The notes beneath the pieces are model-generated. The model was not told the DNA's origin. It was given only the letters and a program-made list of their open reading frames with translations, and did no database searches. The translations under genes and the position numbers were made by a program. This document shows, piece by piece, positions 1-6,549 of a stretch of 6,549 bases of DNA (the first letter of the stretch is position 1; each line of letters begins with the position of its first letter). This stretch comes from DATARH01 sp036278835 (GTDB lineage Bacteria; Pseudomonadota; Alphaproteobacteria; ATCC43930; CGMCC-115725), in the NCBI GenBank assembly GCA_036278835.1, contig DASUKH010000219.1, positions 1-6,549 of the forward strand, read 5' to 3'.

Positions 1-792
1 ACCGACGCGATCAACTTCGCCCAGGGCGAGTTCGTCATGTTCGCCGGCTTTCTCGCCGCGGCGACGATCGACCTCGCCGGCCTGCCGTGGTGGATGGGGG
101 TGCTCGTCGCGATAGCCGGCATGATCGCCCTCGGGTTCGGCCTCGAGCGGGTTGTGCTGCGGCCGCTGATCGGGCGCTCGGTCATTGCCGTCATCATGGC
201 TACGATCGGGCTCGCCTCGGTGCTGCGGGGCACCGCGACGCTCGCGTTCGGCGCCGGCATCAAGACGATCCCGCTGCCGATCCCCAGCACGCCGGTGCTG
301 ATCGGGCCGCTCATCCTGCCGCCGATCGAGATCGTCGGCGGGATCGTCAGCCTCCTCTTTCTCGCCGGCTTCGCCTGGTTCTTTCTGAAGAGCCGGGTCG
401 GGGTGGCAATGCGCGCCGTCGCCGACAACCAGCAGGTGGCGATGGCGATGGGCATCAACGTGCGCCGCTATTTCGCGTTGGCCTGGGCGCTCGGCGGCGT
501 CGTCTCGGCATTGGGCGGCATCCTGTGGGGCTCCATGCTGGCGGTCGACAACCAGCTGGCACTGGTCGGCCTCAAAGTGTTCCCGGTGATGATCCTCGGC
601 GGTCTCGACTCTATCCTGGGTGCGGTTGTCGGCGGCCTGATCGTGGGAGTCGTGGAGAACCTGTCGGCCGGGTTTCTCGATCCGGTTGTCGGCGGCGGCA
701 CCAAGGATTTCATCCCTTATCTGCTGATGATTGCCGTGCTGATGGTGCGTCCCGAGGGCATGTTCGGGCGCCGCCGGATCGAGCGCGTGTGA
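1..792 (+). CDS. livH: Branched-chain amino acid-type ABC transporter permease LivH (5'-truncated by window)
   Basis: This is one of the two inner-membrane permease subunits of a Liv/HAAT-family ABC importer. With LivM it forms the channel that receives ligand from a periplasmic binding protein. The reading frame is open from base 1, and the residues before the first internal ATG (INFAQGEF) match the conserved LivH N-terminal motif. The true start is therefore upstream, and an estimated 25-35 residues are missing. About 263 residues are visible, against roughly 290-300 for the family. Several strongly hydrophobic segments are present. The cytoplasmic loop that contacts the ATPase is visible at about visible residues 131-160 (SRVGVAMRAVADN...MGINVRRYFALAW). 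The gene ends with the typical VRPEG(M/L)FG tail. LivM follows after 24 bp. Family assignment is secure; the substrate is unknown. Confidence 0.95.
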   Translation, partial: TDAINFAQGEFVMFAGFLAAATIDLAGLPWWMGVLVAIAGMIALGFGLERVVLRPLIGRSVIAVIMATIGLASVLRGTATLAFGAGIKTIPLPIPSTPVLIGPLILPPIEIVGGIVSLLFLAGFAWFFLKSRVGVAMRAVADNQQVAMAMGINVRRYFALAWALGGVVSALGGILWGSMLAVDNQLALVGLKVFPVMILGGLDSILGAVVGGLIVGVVENLSAGFLDPVVGGGTKDFIPYLLMIAVLMVRPEGMFGRRRIERV

Positions 793-816
793 ACCTTGCG
801 GGAGTAGCGACACCTC

Positions 817-1884
817 ATGTTCCACCGCGAGTCCGGCGTCTTCAAGACCAGCTATGCGGCCGATCTGGCGCTGTTCCCGCTGCCGATTGCGCAGATGGCG
901 GCGGCGGTGCTTGCCGTGTTTTTCGTCATCATCGTGCCGCTGACGTTCGGCCCCTACCTGACGACGATCCTCAACCTGATCCTGATCGCGACGGTCGGCG
1001 CGCTCGGCCTCAACATCCTGGTCGGCTACACGGGGCAGATCTCGATCGGCCACGGCGCCTTCATGTCGGTCGGCGCCTATACCGCCGCCAACCTGATCAC
1101 CCGCATCCATGCGCCGTTCTGGCTGGCGATCCCGGCCGGCGGGCTGATGGCCGCGGCGGTCGGCGTCATCGTCGGCATCCCGTCCTTGCGCATCAAGGGA
1201 ATCTATCTGGCGATCGCCACCCTTGCGGCGCAATTCATCATCGAGTGGATCATCAATCATGTGACCTGGATTTCCGGCGGCATCGAGTCGTCGATCCAGG
1301 TGCCGCCGCCGACGGTGTTCGGCGTCAAGCTCGCCAGCCAGCAGCAGCTTTACCTGTTTTTGCTGTTTTTTGCGGTGCTGGCGATCGTCGCCACCCTCAA
1401 CCTGATGCGCAGCCGCATCGGCCGCGCCTTCATCGCCATCCGCGACCAGGATATCGCCGCCGAGATCATCGGCATCAACATCTTCCGCTACAAGCTCTAC
1501 TCGTTTGCGATTTCCTCGTTTTATGCCGGAGTTACCGGCGTCCTTTACACCTATTACCTGGGGATCGCCAATTACGAGCAGTTTCAGCTGGACGTCTCCA
1601 TCGATTACCTGGCGATGATCATCATCGGCGGGCTCGGTTCGGTGCTCGGCTCGGTCTTCGGCGCGATCTTCATCACCGTATTGCCGATCCTGACCCGCTT
1701 TCTGCTTACCGATATCGGCGGGATTTTTCTGTCCGGAGTGCCGATCGCCAATATGGTATCGAACCTGCGGCTGATCATTTTCGGCGCGTTGATCATCCTG
1801 TTCCTGGTGGTCGAGCCGGAGGGCCTCGACCGGTTGTGGCGCAACATCCGTAACTACTTCAGGGTTTGGCCATTTTCCTACTGA
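817..1884 (+). CDS. livM: Branched-chain amino acid-type ABC transporter permease LivM
   Basis: This is the second inner-membrane permease of the Liv-type importer, partner of LivH. The 355-residue product is of normal length for LivM without a large N-terminal extension. The family hallmark NILVGYTGQISIGHGAF lies at residues 66-82. It is followed by alternating hydrophobic spans (roughly eight or nine) and the ATPase-contact loop at about 199-232 (SRIGRAFIAIRDQDIAAEIIGIN). The GGLGSVLGSVFGA segment at 271-283 and the terminal VVEPEGL at 331-337 are also typical. The ATG at 817 is the first possible start, because an in-frame TAG lies at 805-807. A GGGAG at 800-804 is a plausible, somewhat distant ribosome binding site. 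The short aromatic tail after residue 345 is unremarkable. Very likely cotranscribed with the flanking genes. Confidence 0.96.
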   Translation: MFHRESGVFKTSYAADLALFPLPIAQMAAAVLAVFFVIIVPLTFGPYLTTILNLILIATVGALGLNILVGYTGQISIGHGAFMSVGAYTAANLITRIHAPFWLAIPAGGLMAAAVGVIVGIPSLRIKGIYLAIATLAAQFIIEWIINHVTWISGGIESSIQVPPPTVFGVKLASQQQLYLFLLFFAVLAIVATLNLMRSRIGRAFIAIRDQDIAAEIIGINIFRYKLYSFAISSFYAGVTGVLYTYYLGIANYEQFQLDVSIDYLAMIIIGGLGSVLGSVFGAIFITVLPILTRFLLTDIGGIFLSGVPIANMVSNLRLIIFGALIILFLVVEPEGLDRLWRNIRNYFRVWPFSY

Positions 1885-1900
1885 CTGCAAACAATACCAA

Positions 1901-1908
1901 AGGGAGGA
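1901..1908 (+). promoter_or_regulatory. Strong ribosome binding site of first binding-protein gene
   Basis: AGGGAGGA lies 6 bases before the ATG at 1915. It is the best Shine-Dalgarno match among the transporter genes here. This agrees with the general need for binding proteins in excess over the membrane subunits. It also fixes the start of the first receptor gene. Confidence 0.75.
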
Positions 1909-1914
1909 GAAGTC

Positions 1915-3177
1915 ATGAGAGGCGTGTCGGTCAGGCTGGGCGTCTTCTCAGCCGCAATGTTGGCCGGGCTTGCCTGGGCCGGGGTCTCGCAGGCGCAGAC
2001 CAAGACGATCACAATCGGTGTCCAGTGCGACCGCACCGGCCCCACCCAGATCGTCGGCACCGCGCTATGTCCGGGGGTTCACGATTATATCAACCTGATC
2101 AACTCGCAAGGCGGGATCGACGGGTGGAAGATCAACGATCCCGAGATCGATCAGCAATACAAGGTGCCGCTCGCAGTCGAAGCCTACGAGCGCGAAAAGC
2201 AGCAAGGCGCCCTCGGCATCATGATCTACGGTACGCCGATCACCGAGGCGCTCAACGCCAAGCTTGAGCAGGACAAGATCCCCGGCACCTCGCCCGGGTT
2301 CGGCATCGCCGCCTCGGCCGACGGCAAGTATTACCCGTATCTCTTCCCGATCGCGGCGACCTATTGGTCGCAGGCGGCGGCCGGGATCAAGTACGCCAAA
2401 GAGCAATTGGGCGGCAGCCTCAATGGCAAGAAGATCGCCTACATCTTCTACGATAACCCGGCCGGGCACGAGCCGCTCCCGATCCTTGAAGCCTTGCAGA
2501 AAACCGAGGGCTATCAGCTGCGGACCTTCGCGGTGCCGCCGCCGGGGGTCGATGTGAGCGCGCAGGTGCTGGCGATCGCGCAGGAGTACCGCCCCGACTT
2601 CGTGATCGACCACACCTTCGGCAAGTCGCCGGCGCTGATCATCAAGGGGCTGAAGCAGAACGGCTATCCGCTCAACAAGGTGGTGGCGCTGGTGTGGGCT
2701 TCGGGGGAAGCCGACATCAAGGCGGCCGGCGGCTGGAACGTCGCGCAGGGCTATAACACGATGCAGTTCGCCGGGGCCGGCGAGAACTACCCGGCGATCA
2801 ACCAGATCAAGGCGATGTACAAGAAAGAGGGCAAGCCGCCGCCGGCCGCGATGCAGAGCACGGTTTACTACAACCGCGGCGTCTTCCAGGCGGCGGTATG
2901 GGTGGCCGCGATCAAGAACGCCCTCAAACTGACGCATGGCCAGAAGCCGACCGGCACCGACATCAAGAAAGGCTTCGAGATGATCCACAACTTCGCGCTG
3001 GGCGGGCTGGTGCCGCCGCTGACGATCACCCCGGCCGACCACGAGGGCGGCGGCTGGGTGCAGGTGTTCCAGGTCCAGGGCAACGGGTTCAAGAAGATGA
3101 CCCCGTGGATCCAGGCCTACCGCAAGCTGGTTGTTGCCACCGCCGAGAAGACGGCCGCCAAGCTGGCGGCGAAATAG
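1915..3177 (+). CDS. Periplasmic substrate-binding protein of Liv-type ABC transporter, paralog 1
   Basis: This 420-residue type 1 periplasmic binding protein (Peripla_BP_6/LivK-like) would capture the ligand and deliver it to LivH-LivM. Residues 1-27 form a Sec signal peptide (basic start, hydrophobic core, SQA cleavage site). The mature protein opens with KTITIGVQCDRTG, which occupies the place of the usual IGxxxPLTG beta-strand/loop. LINSQGGIDG at 61-70 is the standard first-helix motif of this fold. YGTP at 105-108, the YDNPAGHEPLP segment and the ADHEGGGW segment near the C-terminus are conserved with the second paralog downstream. C38 and C52 are the only cysteines seen and may form a disulfide. 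The C-terminus is Ala/Lys-rich (EKTAAKLAAK). Length is normal for the family. Whether the ligand is a branched-chain amino acid, amide or aromatic acid cannot be decided here, so no symbol is given. Confidence 0.93.
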   Translation: MRGVSVRLGVFSAAMLAGLAWAGVSQAQTKTITIGVQCDRTGPTQIVGTALCPGVHDYINLINSQGGIDGWKINDPEIDQQYKVPLAVEAYEREKQQGALGIMIYGTPITEALNAKLEQDKIPGTSPGFGIAASADGKYYPYLFPIAATYWSQAAAGIKYAKEQLGGSLNGKKIAYIFYDNPAGHEPLPILEALQKTEGYQLRTFAVPPPGVDVSAQVLAIAQEYRPDFVIDHTFGKSPALIIKGLKQNGYPLNKVVALVWASGEADIKAAGGWNVAQGYNTMQFAGAGENYPAINQIKAMYKKEGKPPPAAMQSTVYYNRGVFQAAVWVAAIKNALKLTHGQKPTGTDIKKGFEMIHNFALGGLVPPLTITPADHEGGGWVQVFQVQGNGFKKMTPWIQAYRKLVVATAEKTAAKLAAK

Positions 3178-3221
3178 CGCCGGCGGCGCGAGCAGGCGGG
3201 GCACCGGCCGCTTCCGGCGCT
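3176..3221 (+). repeat. Inverted repeat between the two binding-protein genes
   Basis: A perfect 8-bp inverted repeat (AGCGCCGG at 3176-3183, CCGGCGCT at 3214-3221) flanks a 30-base GC-rich loop. The loop itself contains a short GCGG/CCGC pair at 3196-3199 and 3208-3211. The left arm overlaps the stop codon of the first receptor gene. No run of T follows, so it is not a standard intrinsic terminator. It could act as an mRNA 3'-end stabiliser or processing site, or be chance in a GC-rich gap. The arms are seen directly; any function is inferred. Confidence 0.4.
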
Positions 3222-3261
3222 CCGCATGATCGCAAGACTTCTACAATAACGTCGATTTGAC

Positions 3262-3267
3262 AGGAGA
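3262..3267 (+). promoter_or_regulatory. Ribosome binding site that supports the GTG start of the second binding-protein gene
   Basis: AGGAGA lies 6 bases before the GTG at 3274. This spacing and the signal peptide that follows directly (MKRSFAP...) support GTG as the true start. Confidence 0.7.
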
Positions 3268-3273
3268 TACGCC

Positions 3274-4517
3274 GTGAAGCGCAGCTTCGCACCAATGATA
3301 GCCGCCGCAATTGCCCTGTCCGGTTTTGCCGGCCTCGCGCACGCGCAGCAGAAGACGATCCTGATCGGAGAGCAATGCGACCGCACCGGGGCCACCCAGA
3401 TTACCGGCGTCGCGCTCTGCCCGGCGGTCAAGGATTATGTCGACCTGATCAATTCCGAGGGCGGGGTCGACGGCTACAAAATCAAGGTCGATGAGATCGA
3501 CAATCAATACAAGGTGCCGCTCGCGGTCGAGGCGTATCAGCGCCAGAAGGGCGAGGGCGCTGTCGTCATGATGCCGTACGGCACGCCGATGATCGAGGCG
3601 CTCTACAAAAAGCTCGACCAGGACAAGATACCGGCGACCACCCCCGGCTTCGGCATCTCGGCCGCCGCCGACGGCCACCGTTTCCCGTACGTCTTTCCGA
3701 CCGCGGCAACGTATTGGTCGCAATCGGCGGCGGCGGTCAAGTTCGCCAAGGACAAGCTCGGCGGCAGCCTCAAAGGCAAGAAGATTGCCTACATCTATTA
3801 CGACAATCCCGCCGGCCACGAGCCGCTGCCGGTATTGGCCTCGCTGAAGAAATTGGAGGGCTTCGACCTCAAGACCTATGCCGTGCCGCCGCCCGGCGTC
3901 GATGTCAGCGCTCAGATCCTCGACATCACGCAGCGCTACCGCCCCGATTTCGTGATCGCGCATCTCTTCGGCAAGGCACCGGCACTGGCGATCAAAGGGT
4001 TCAAGCAGAACGGCTACCCGCTCGACAAGGTGGTCGGGCTGGTGTGGGCATCGTCCGAAGCCGATATCGCGGCTGCCGGCGGGTGGAATGTGGCGCAGGG
4101 CTATCACACGATCCAGTTCGCCGGCGCTGGCGACGATTACCCGGTCCGCCAGCAGATCAAGGCGATGTACAAGAAGGAGGGCAAAACCCCGGTCCCGCAG
4201 ATGGACGCCAACACCGTCTATTATAATCGCGGACTGTTGCAGGCGGCCGTCATCGTCCAGGCGATCCGCAACGCGCTGAAGGATAACGGCGGCAAGCAGC
4301 CGACCGGCCAGGACATCAAGCACGGGTTCGAGCAGATCCACGATTTCACGCTTGGCGGCCTCGTTCCGCCGCTGAAGATCACTGCGGCCGATCATGAAGG
4401 CGGCGGCTGGGTGCGGGTGTTTCAGGTCAAGGGCGAAAAGCTGGTTCCCGAGACCGACTGGTTTCACGCCTACCGCGACGTCGTCGCCAATGTGCTGAAA
4501 GAGGCCAAGTCAGGCTG

Positions 4518-4518
<1 letters not shown>
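3274..4518 (+). CDS. Periplasmic substrate-binding protein of Liv-type ABC transporter, paralog 2
   Basis: This second receptor of the same operon has 414 residues, a GTG start and a Sec signal peptide ending at about residue 24 (LAHA/QQ). It aligns with the preceding protein along nearly its whole length, without large gaps. Identity is about two thirds by eye; in the first 80 or so mature residues I count roughly 57 of 83 matches. Shared blocks include CDRTG (35-39), LCP (48-50), EIDxQYKVPLAVEAY, GKKIAYIxYDNPAGHEPLP, VPPPGVDVSAQ, WNVAQGY and ADHEGGGWV. Again only two cysteines are seen (C35, C49), with the same 14-residue spacing. Differences cluster in conservative substitutions, and the C-terminus is shorter. 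The gene's TGA shares its last base with the ATG of livF, implying coupled translation. The pair is best read as an old tandem duplication, possibly with split or broadened ligand range. Confidence 0.93.
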
Positions 4519-5312
<794 letters not shown>

Positions 5313-5387
5313 ACGTCAGTCGGGCCGCGGCAGCGTTGCACCTGCCATGACCGCCGATCGTGCCAACCCCGGCGAACGAACCCCGGA
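5313..5387. other. Convergent intergenic gap
   Basis: This 75-bp gap lies between the 3' ends of livF and the cupredoxin gene. It holds a 5-bp inverted repeat (GGCAG at 5329-5333, CTGCC at 5342-5346) and an 8-bp direct repeat (AACCCCGG at 5365-5372 and 5379-5386). No stable hairpin with a T-run was found on either strand, so termination here is either Rho-dependent or not recognisable by eye. Confidence 0.5.
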
Positions 5388-5723
5388 TCACTTCGGCAGG
5401 ATCGTAATCTCGCCTTTCATGTTCGGGTGAAACCGGCAGTAATACGCCACCTTGCCGGCCGTCTTGAGGACGACTTTCCCGGTAGCGTGCGGTGCCAGCA
5501 TCACATCCCACGCGCCGTTGCGGGCGGTCGCGGTGTGGGCGACAAAATCCTCGTTCTTCCACTCGACCGTGTCGCCGACATGCGCAGTGATCGCCGCCGG
5601 CTTGAAGGCCAAGTCCTTGACAATGACCCGAATCGTGTCGGCCGCGGCCGGGCGGGCGCCGGCCGCGGCACCGGCCAGCAATACCAGCGCCGCGGCGACA
5701 ACCGATTTCGCGTGCGGTGTCAC
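5388..5723 (-). CDS. Small secreted cupredoxin (type I copper protein, amicyanin/pseudoazurin-like)
   Basis: This 111-residue precursor probably acts in the periplasm as a one-electron carrier or copper-binding protein. Residues 1-28 form a signal peptide (alanine-rich core, PAAA/DT cleavage), leaving a mature domain of about 83 residues, shorter than amicyanin or azurin. The complete type I copper ligand set is visible: H63 (FVAHTAT), then C96, H99 and M102 in YYCRFHPNMKG, the C-x2-H-x2-M pattern of amicyanin and pseudoazurin. VGDTVEWKNED (49-59) is the characteristic strand before the first histidine. The GTG start at 5723-5721 overlaps the TGA of the upstream DUF4142 gene (GTGA), and only a weak TGAAG precedes it. 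It is therefore probably translated by coupling within one transcript. The redox partner is unknown. Confidence 0.9.
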   Translation of the reverse strand: MTPHAKSVVAAALVLLAGAAAGARPAAADTIRVIVKDLAFKPAAITAHVGDTVEWKNEDFVAHTATARNGAWDVMLAPHATGKVVLKTAGKVAYYCRFHPNMKGEITILPK

Positions 5724-6253
5724 TTCAGTGATGCCACGACCTGCTCGGCGTGCTGCTCGTGACCCTGGAAGATTTTCAGCCCAGTCTCGAGCAGGCTTTT
5801 CAGCTGCGGGTTGGAGGCCGACGGGATCAGCGTGTCGGCGAGCGCCTTGTTGACCTCCTGGTGATAGGCGACCTCGTTCTGGGCGTAAGCGCGGTCGAAG
5901 GCCGGGCCGCTCAATTTCGCGAGCTTCAGCCGTTCCGCTTCCGCCTGTTTCGTCAGCGCGCGGCTGGTGGCGTTGTCCTGCGGTTTGACGTGCAGCTTCT
6001 TGAGGAGGGCGAGCGCCTTCTGGTTGACCGCGGTGTGGTCGCGGATCATGTCCTGGGCGAATCCCCGGACTTCGGGATTATGCGATTTCTTCAAGGCTTG
6101 CTGCGCCGCCTTGATGTCGATCGAATCCGCCGTGTAGGCGATGTGGGCAATCTGCGGGTCGGTCAGCTGCGCCGCGTGCGTCGGCTGTACCGCCGCCATT
6201 CCCGCCGCAAAGACCAGGGTTGCCGCTCCCGCAACCAGCATACGCATGGGCAT
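5720..6253 (-). CDS. Secreted DUF4142-family protein
   Basis: This protein has 177 residues from the chosen start. A signal peptide (MPMRMLVAGAATLVFAAG...) ends at about residues 27-28 (THA/A). The mature part is almost wholly helical and charged, typical of the DUF4142 four-helix, ferritin-like fold. Family-typical segments are IAHIAYTADSIDIKAAQQAL, VRGFAQDMIRDHTAVNQKALALL, and the final helix with LKIFQGHEQHAEQV. Several histidines and acidic residues fall where a helical bundle could bind metal, but the biochemical role of the family is not established. The frame stays open upstream to an ATG at 6298. The ATG at 6253 is preferred because it has GGAGG five bases before it and begins directly with the signal peptide. 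The longer version would also overlap the likely promoter at 6280-6307. It lies between an ECF sigma gene and a cupredoxin gene on the same strand. Confidence 0.88.
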   Translation of the reverse strand: MPMRMLVAGAATLVFAAGMAAVQPTHAAQLTDPQIAHIAYTADSIDIKAAQQALKKSHNPEVRGFAQDMIRDHTAVNQKALALLKKLHVKPQDNATSRALTKQAEAERLKLAKLSGPAFDRAYAQNEVAYHQEVNKALADTLIPSASNPQLKSLLETGLKIFQGHEQHAEQVVASLK

Positions 6254-6258
6254 CGCAT

Positions 6259-6263
6259 CCTCC
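6259..6263 (-). promoter_or_regulatory. Ribosome binding site that fixes the DUF4142 start
   Basis: On the minus strand GGAGG is followed by five bases and then ATG at 6253. This favours that start over the in-frame ATG at 6298, which would add 15 residues before the signal peptide. Confidence 0.7.
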
Positions 6264-6279
6264 GATAGGTTCGCCGCCG

Positions 6280-6307
6280 TTCGACGCGGATTTCGCAAAA
6301 AGGTTCC
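6280..6307 (-). promoter_or_regulatory. Putative ECF sigma-type promoter of the DUF4142-cupredoxin genes
   Basis: On the minus strand GGAACCT (6307-6301), 15 bases, then GTCGAA (6285-6280) closely matches the RpoE/ECF consensus GGAACTT-N15/16-GTCTAA. Alphaproteobacterial ECF promoters share the GGAAC box and a CGTC/CGTT-like -10, and CGTC is present at 6286-6283. It lies just after the sigma factor stop codon, and transcription would begin about 20 bases before the DUF4142 ATG. The motif is seen directly; which sigma factor uses it is inferred. Confidence 0.55.
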
Positions 6308-6312
6308 CGATC

Positions 6313-6549
6313 TCAGCCCCGCTCGCGCAGTTTTGCGACGACCCGATCGGCGATGCGCTGGCAGCGCTCGCCGCCAAACGGGAAGACGTCCTGCAGCACA
6401 GCCCCCAGCCGCTTCTCAAGCGCAACGCGGAGCAGCGCGCGCGCCCGGAACAGGCGCGTCTTGACGGTCTCGGGCCGCAGATCGAGCAACCCGGCGGTTT
6501 CATCCACGCTCAGCTCTTCGACGAGGCGCGCGACCAGCACGATGCGGAA
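6313..6549 (-). CDS. ECF-type RNA polymerase sigma factor, C-terminal part (cut by window edge)
   Basis: The last 78 residues of a sigma-70-family factor are visible; the frame is open through base 6549. The segment starts FRIVLVARLVEELSVDETA and continues LLDLRPETVKTRLFRARALLR. This is the region 4 helix-turn-helix that reads the -35 box, with the strongly conserved TVKTRLFRAR recognition helix. No region 2 is visible because it lies beyond the window. A short extension (VFPFGGERCQRIADRVV) with one cysteine follows region 4; I recall a similar tail in a group of proteobacterial ECF factors, but cannot verify this here. The DUF4142 start lies 59 bp downstream, so the sigma gene may be cotranscribed with DUF4142 and the cupredoxin. 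No anti-sigma gene follows it. The GTG at 6540 is an internal valine codon, not the start. Confidence 0.9.
   Translation of the reverse strand, partial: FRIVLVARLVEELSVDETAGLLDLRPETVKTRLFRARALLRVALEKRLGAVLQDVFPFGGERCQRIADRVVAKLRERG

Noticed and set aside
87..1853. 588-codon open frame on the + strand spanning livH and livM
   Set aside because: It is out of frame with two clearly homologous permease genes and crosses their boundary. Its product is rich in Arg, Asp and Pro with no recognisable motif, typical of a GC-rich shadow frame.
2065..3204. 379-codon antisense frame opposite the first receptor gene
   Set aside because: It lies almost wholly over a well-supported gene and shows no known motifs. 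A similar antisense frame lies over the paralog, as expected when codon bias suppresses stops on the other strand.
3242..3262. TACAAT (3242-3247) and TTGACA (3257-3262) before the second receptor gene, resembling promoter boxes
   Set aside because: They are in the wrong order and too close together. The TTGACA overlaps the ribosome binding site, and no matching -35 lies about 17 bp before TACAAT.
3241..4467. 408-codon antisense frame opposite the second receptor gene
   Set aside because: Same reasoning as for the first receptor. The resemblance between the two antisense frames follows from the paralogy of the sense genes.
5313..5387. Possible bidirectional terminator between the convergent genes
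   Set aside because: Only a 5-bp inverted repeat with an 8-base loop and no T-run was found, too weak to call.
5750..6268. 172-codon + strand frame opposite the DUF4142 gene
   Set aside because: The minus-strand frame has a signal peptide, a ribosome binding site and family motifs. The plus-strand frame has none of these.

Overview
This GC-rich window has dense, closely spaced genes, Liv-type transporters and a cupredoxin/ECF sigma cluster. It looks like a chromosomal segment of an alphaproteobacterium, most plausibly a Rhizobiales or Rhodospirillales relative. That placement is an inference from composition and gene style; no rRNA or other taxonomic marker is present.

Region 1 (1-5312, + strand) is most of a branched-chain-amino-acid-type (HAAT/Liv) ABC importer operon. 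In order it holds the permease LivH (5' end cut off by the window), the permease LivM, two consecutive paralogous periplasmic binding proteins, and the ATPase LivF. Spacing is tight: 24 bp, 30 bp, 96 bp, then a 1-base stop/start overlap. This suggests one transcript with coupled translation. The partner ATPase LivG is not in the window and probably lies upstream. The two binding proteins are about two-thirds identical by eye. They share an unusual N-terminal CDRTG...LCP pattern with two cysteines each, so one membrane channel may be served by two receptors. Transporters of this class carry amino acids, amides, urea or aromatic acids. The ligand here cannot be read from the sequence.

Region 2 (5388-6549, - strand) converges on the operon across a 75-bp gap. 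Read in its own direction it holds the C-terminal end of an ECF-type RNA polymerase sigma factor, a secreted DUF4142 protein, and a small secreted type I copper protein (cupredoxin) that starts inside the DUF4142 stop codon (GTGA overlap). The 59-bp gap after the sigma gene contains a close match to an ECF/RpoE-type promoter (GGAACCT-N15-GTCGAA) about 20-25 bp before the DUF4142 ribosome binding site. The simplest model is an envelope-stress or metal/redox-stress module in which the adjacent sigma factor, or another ECF sigma, drives the DUF4142-cupredoxin pair.

No RNA genes, mobile elements, CRISPR arrays or attachment sites were seen, and no gap exceeds 100 bp. I found no clearly novel system. 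The most notable points are the tandem receptors, the structured gap between them, and the ECF promoter within the sigma-DUF4142-cupredoxin cluster.
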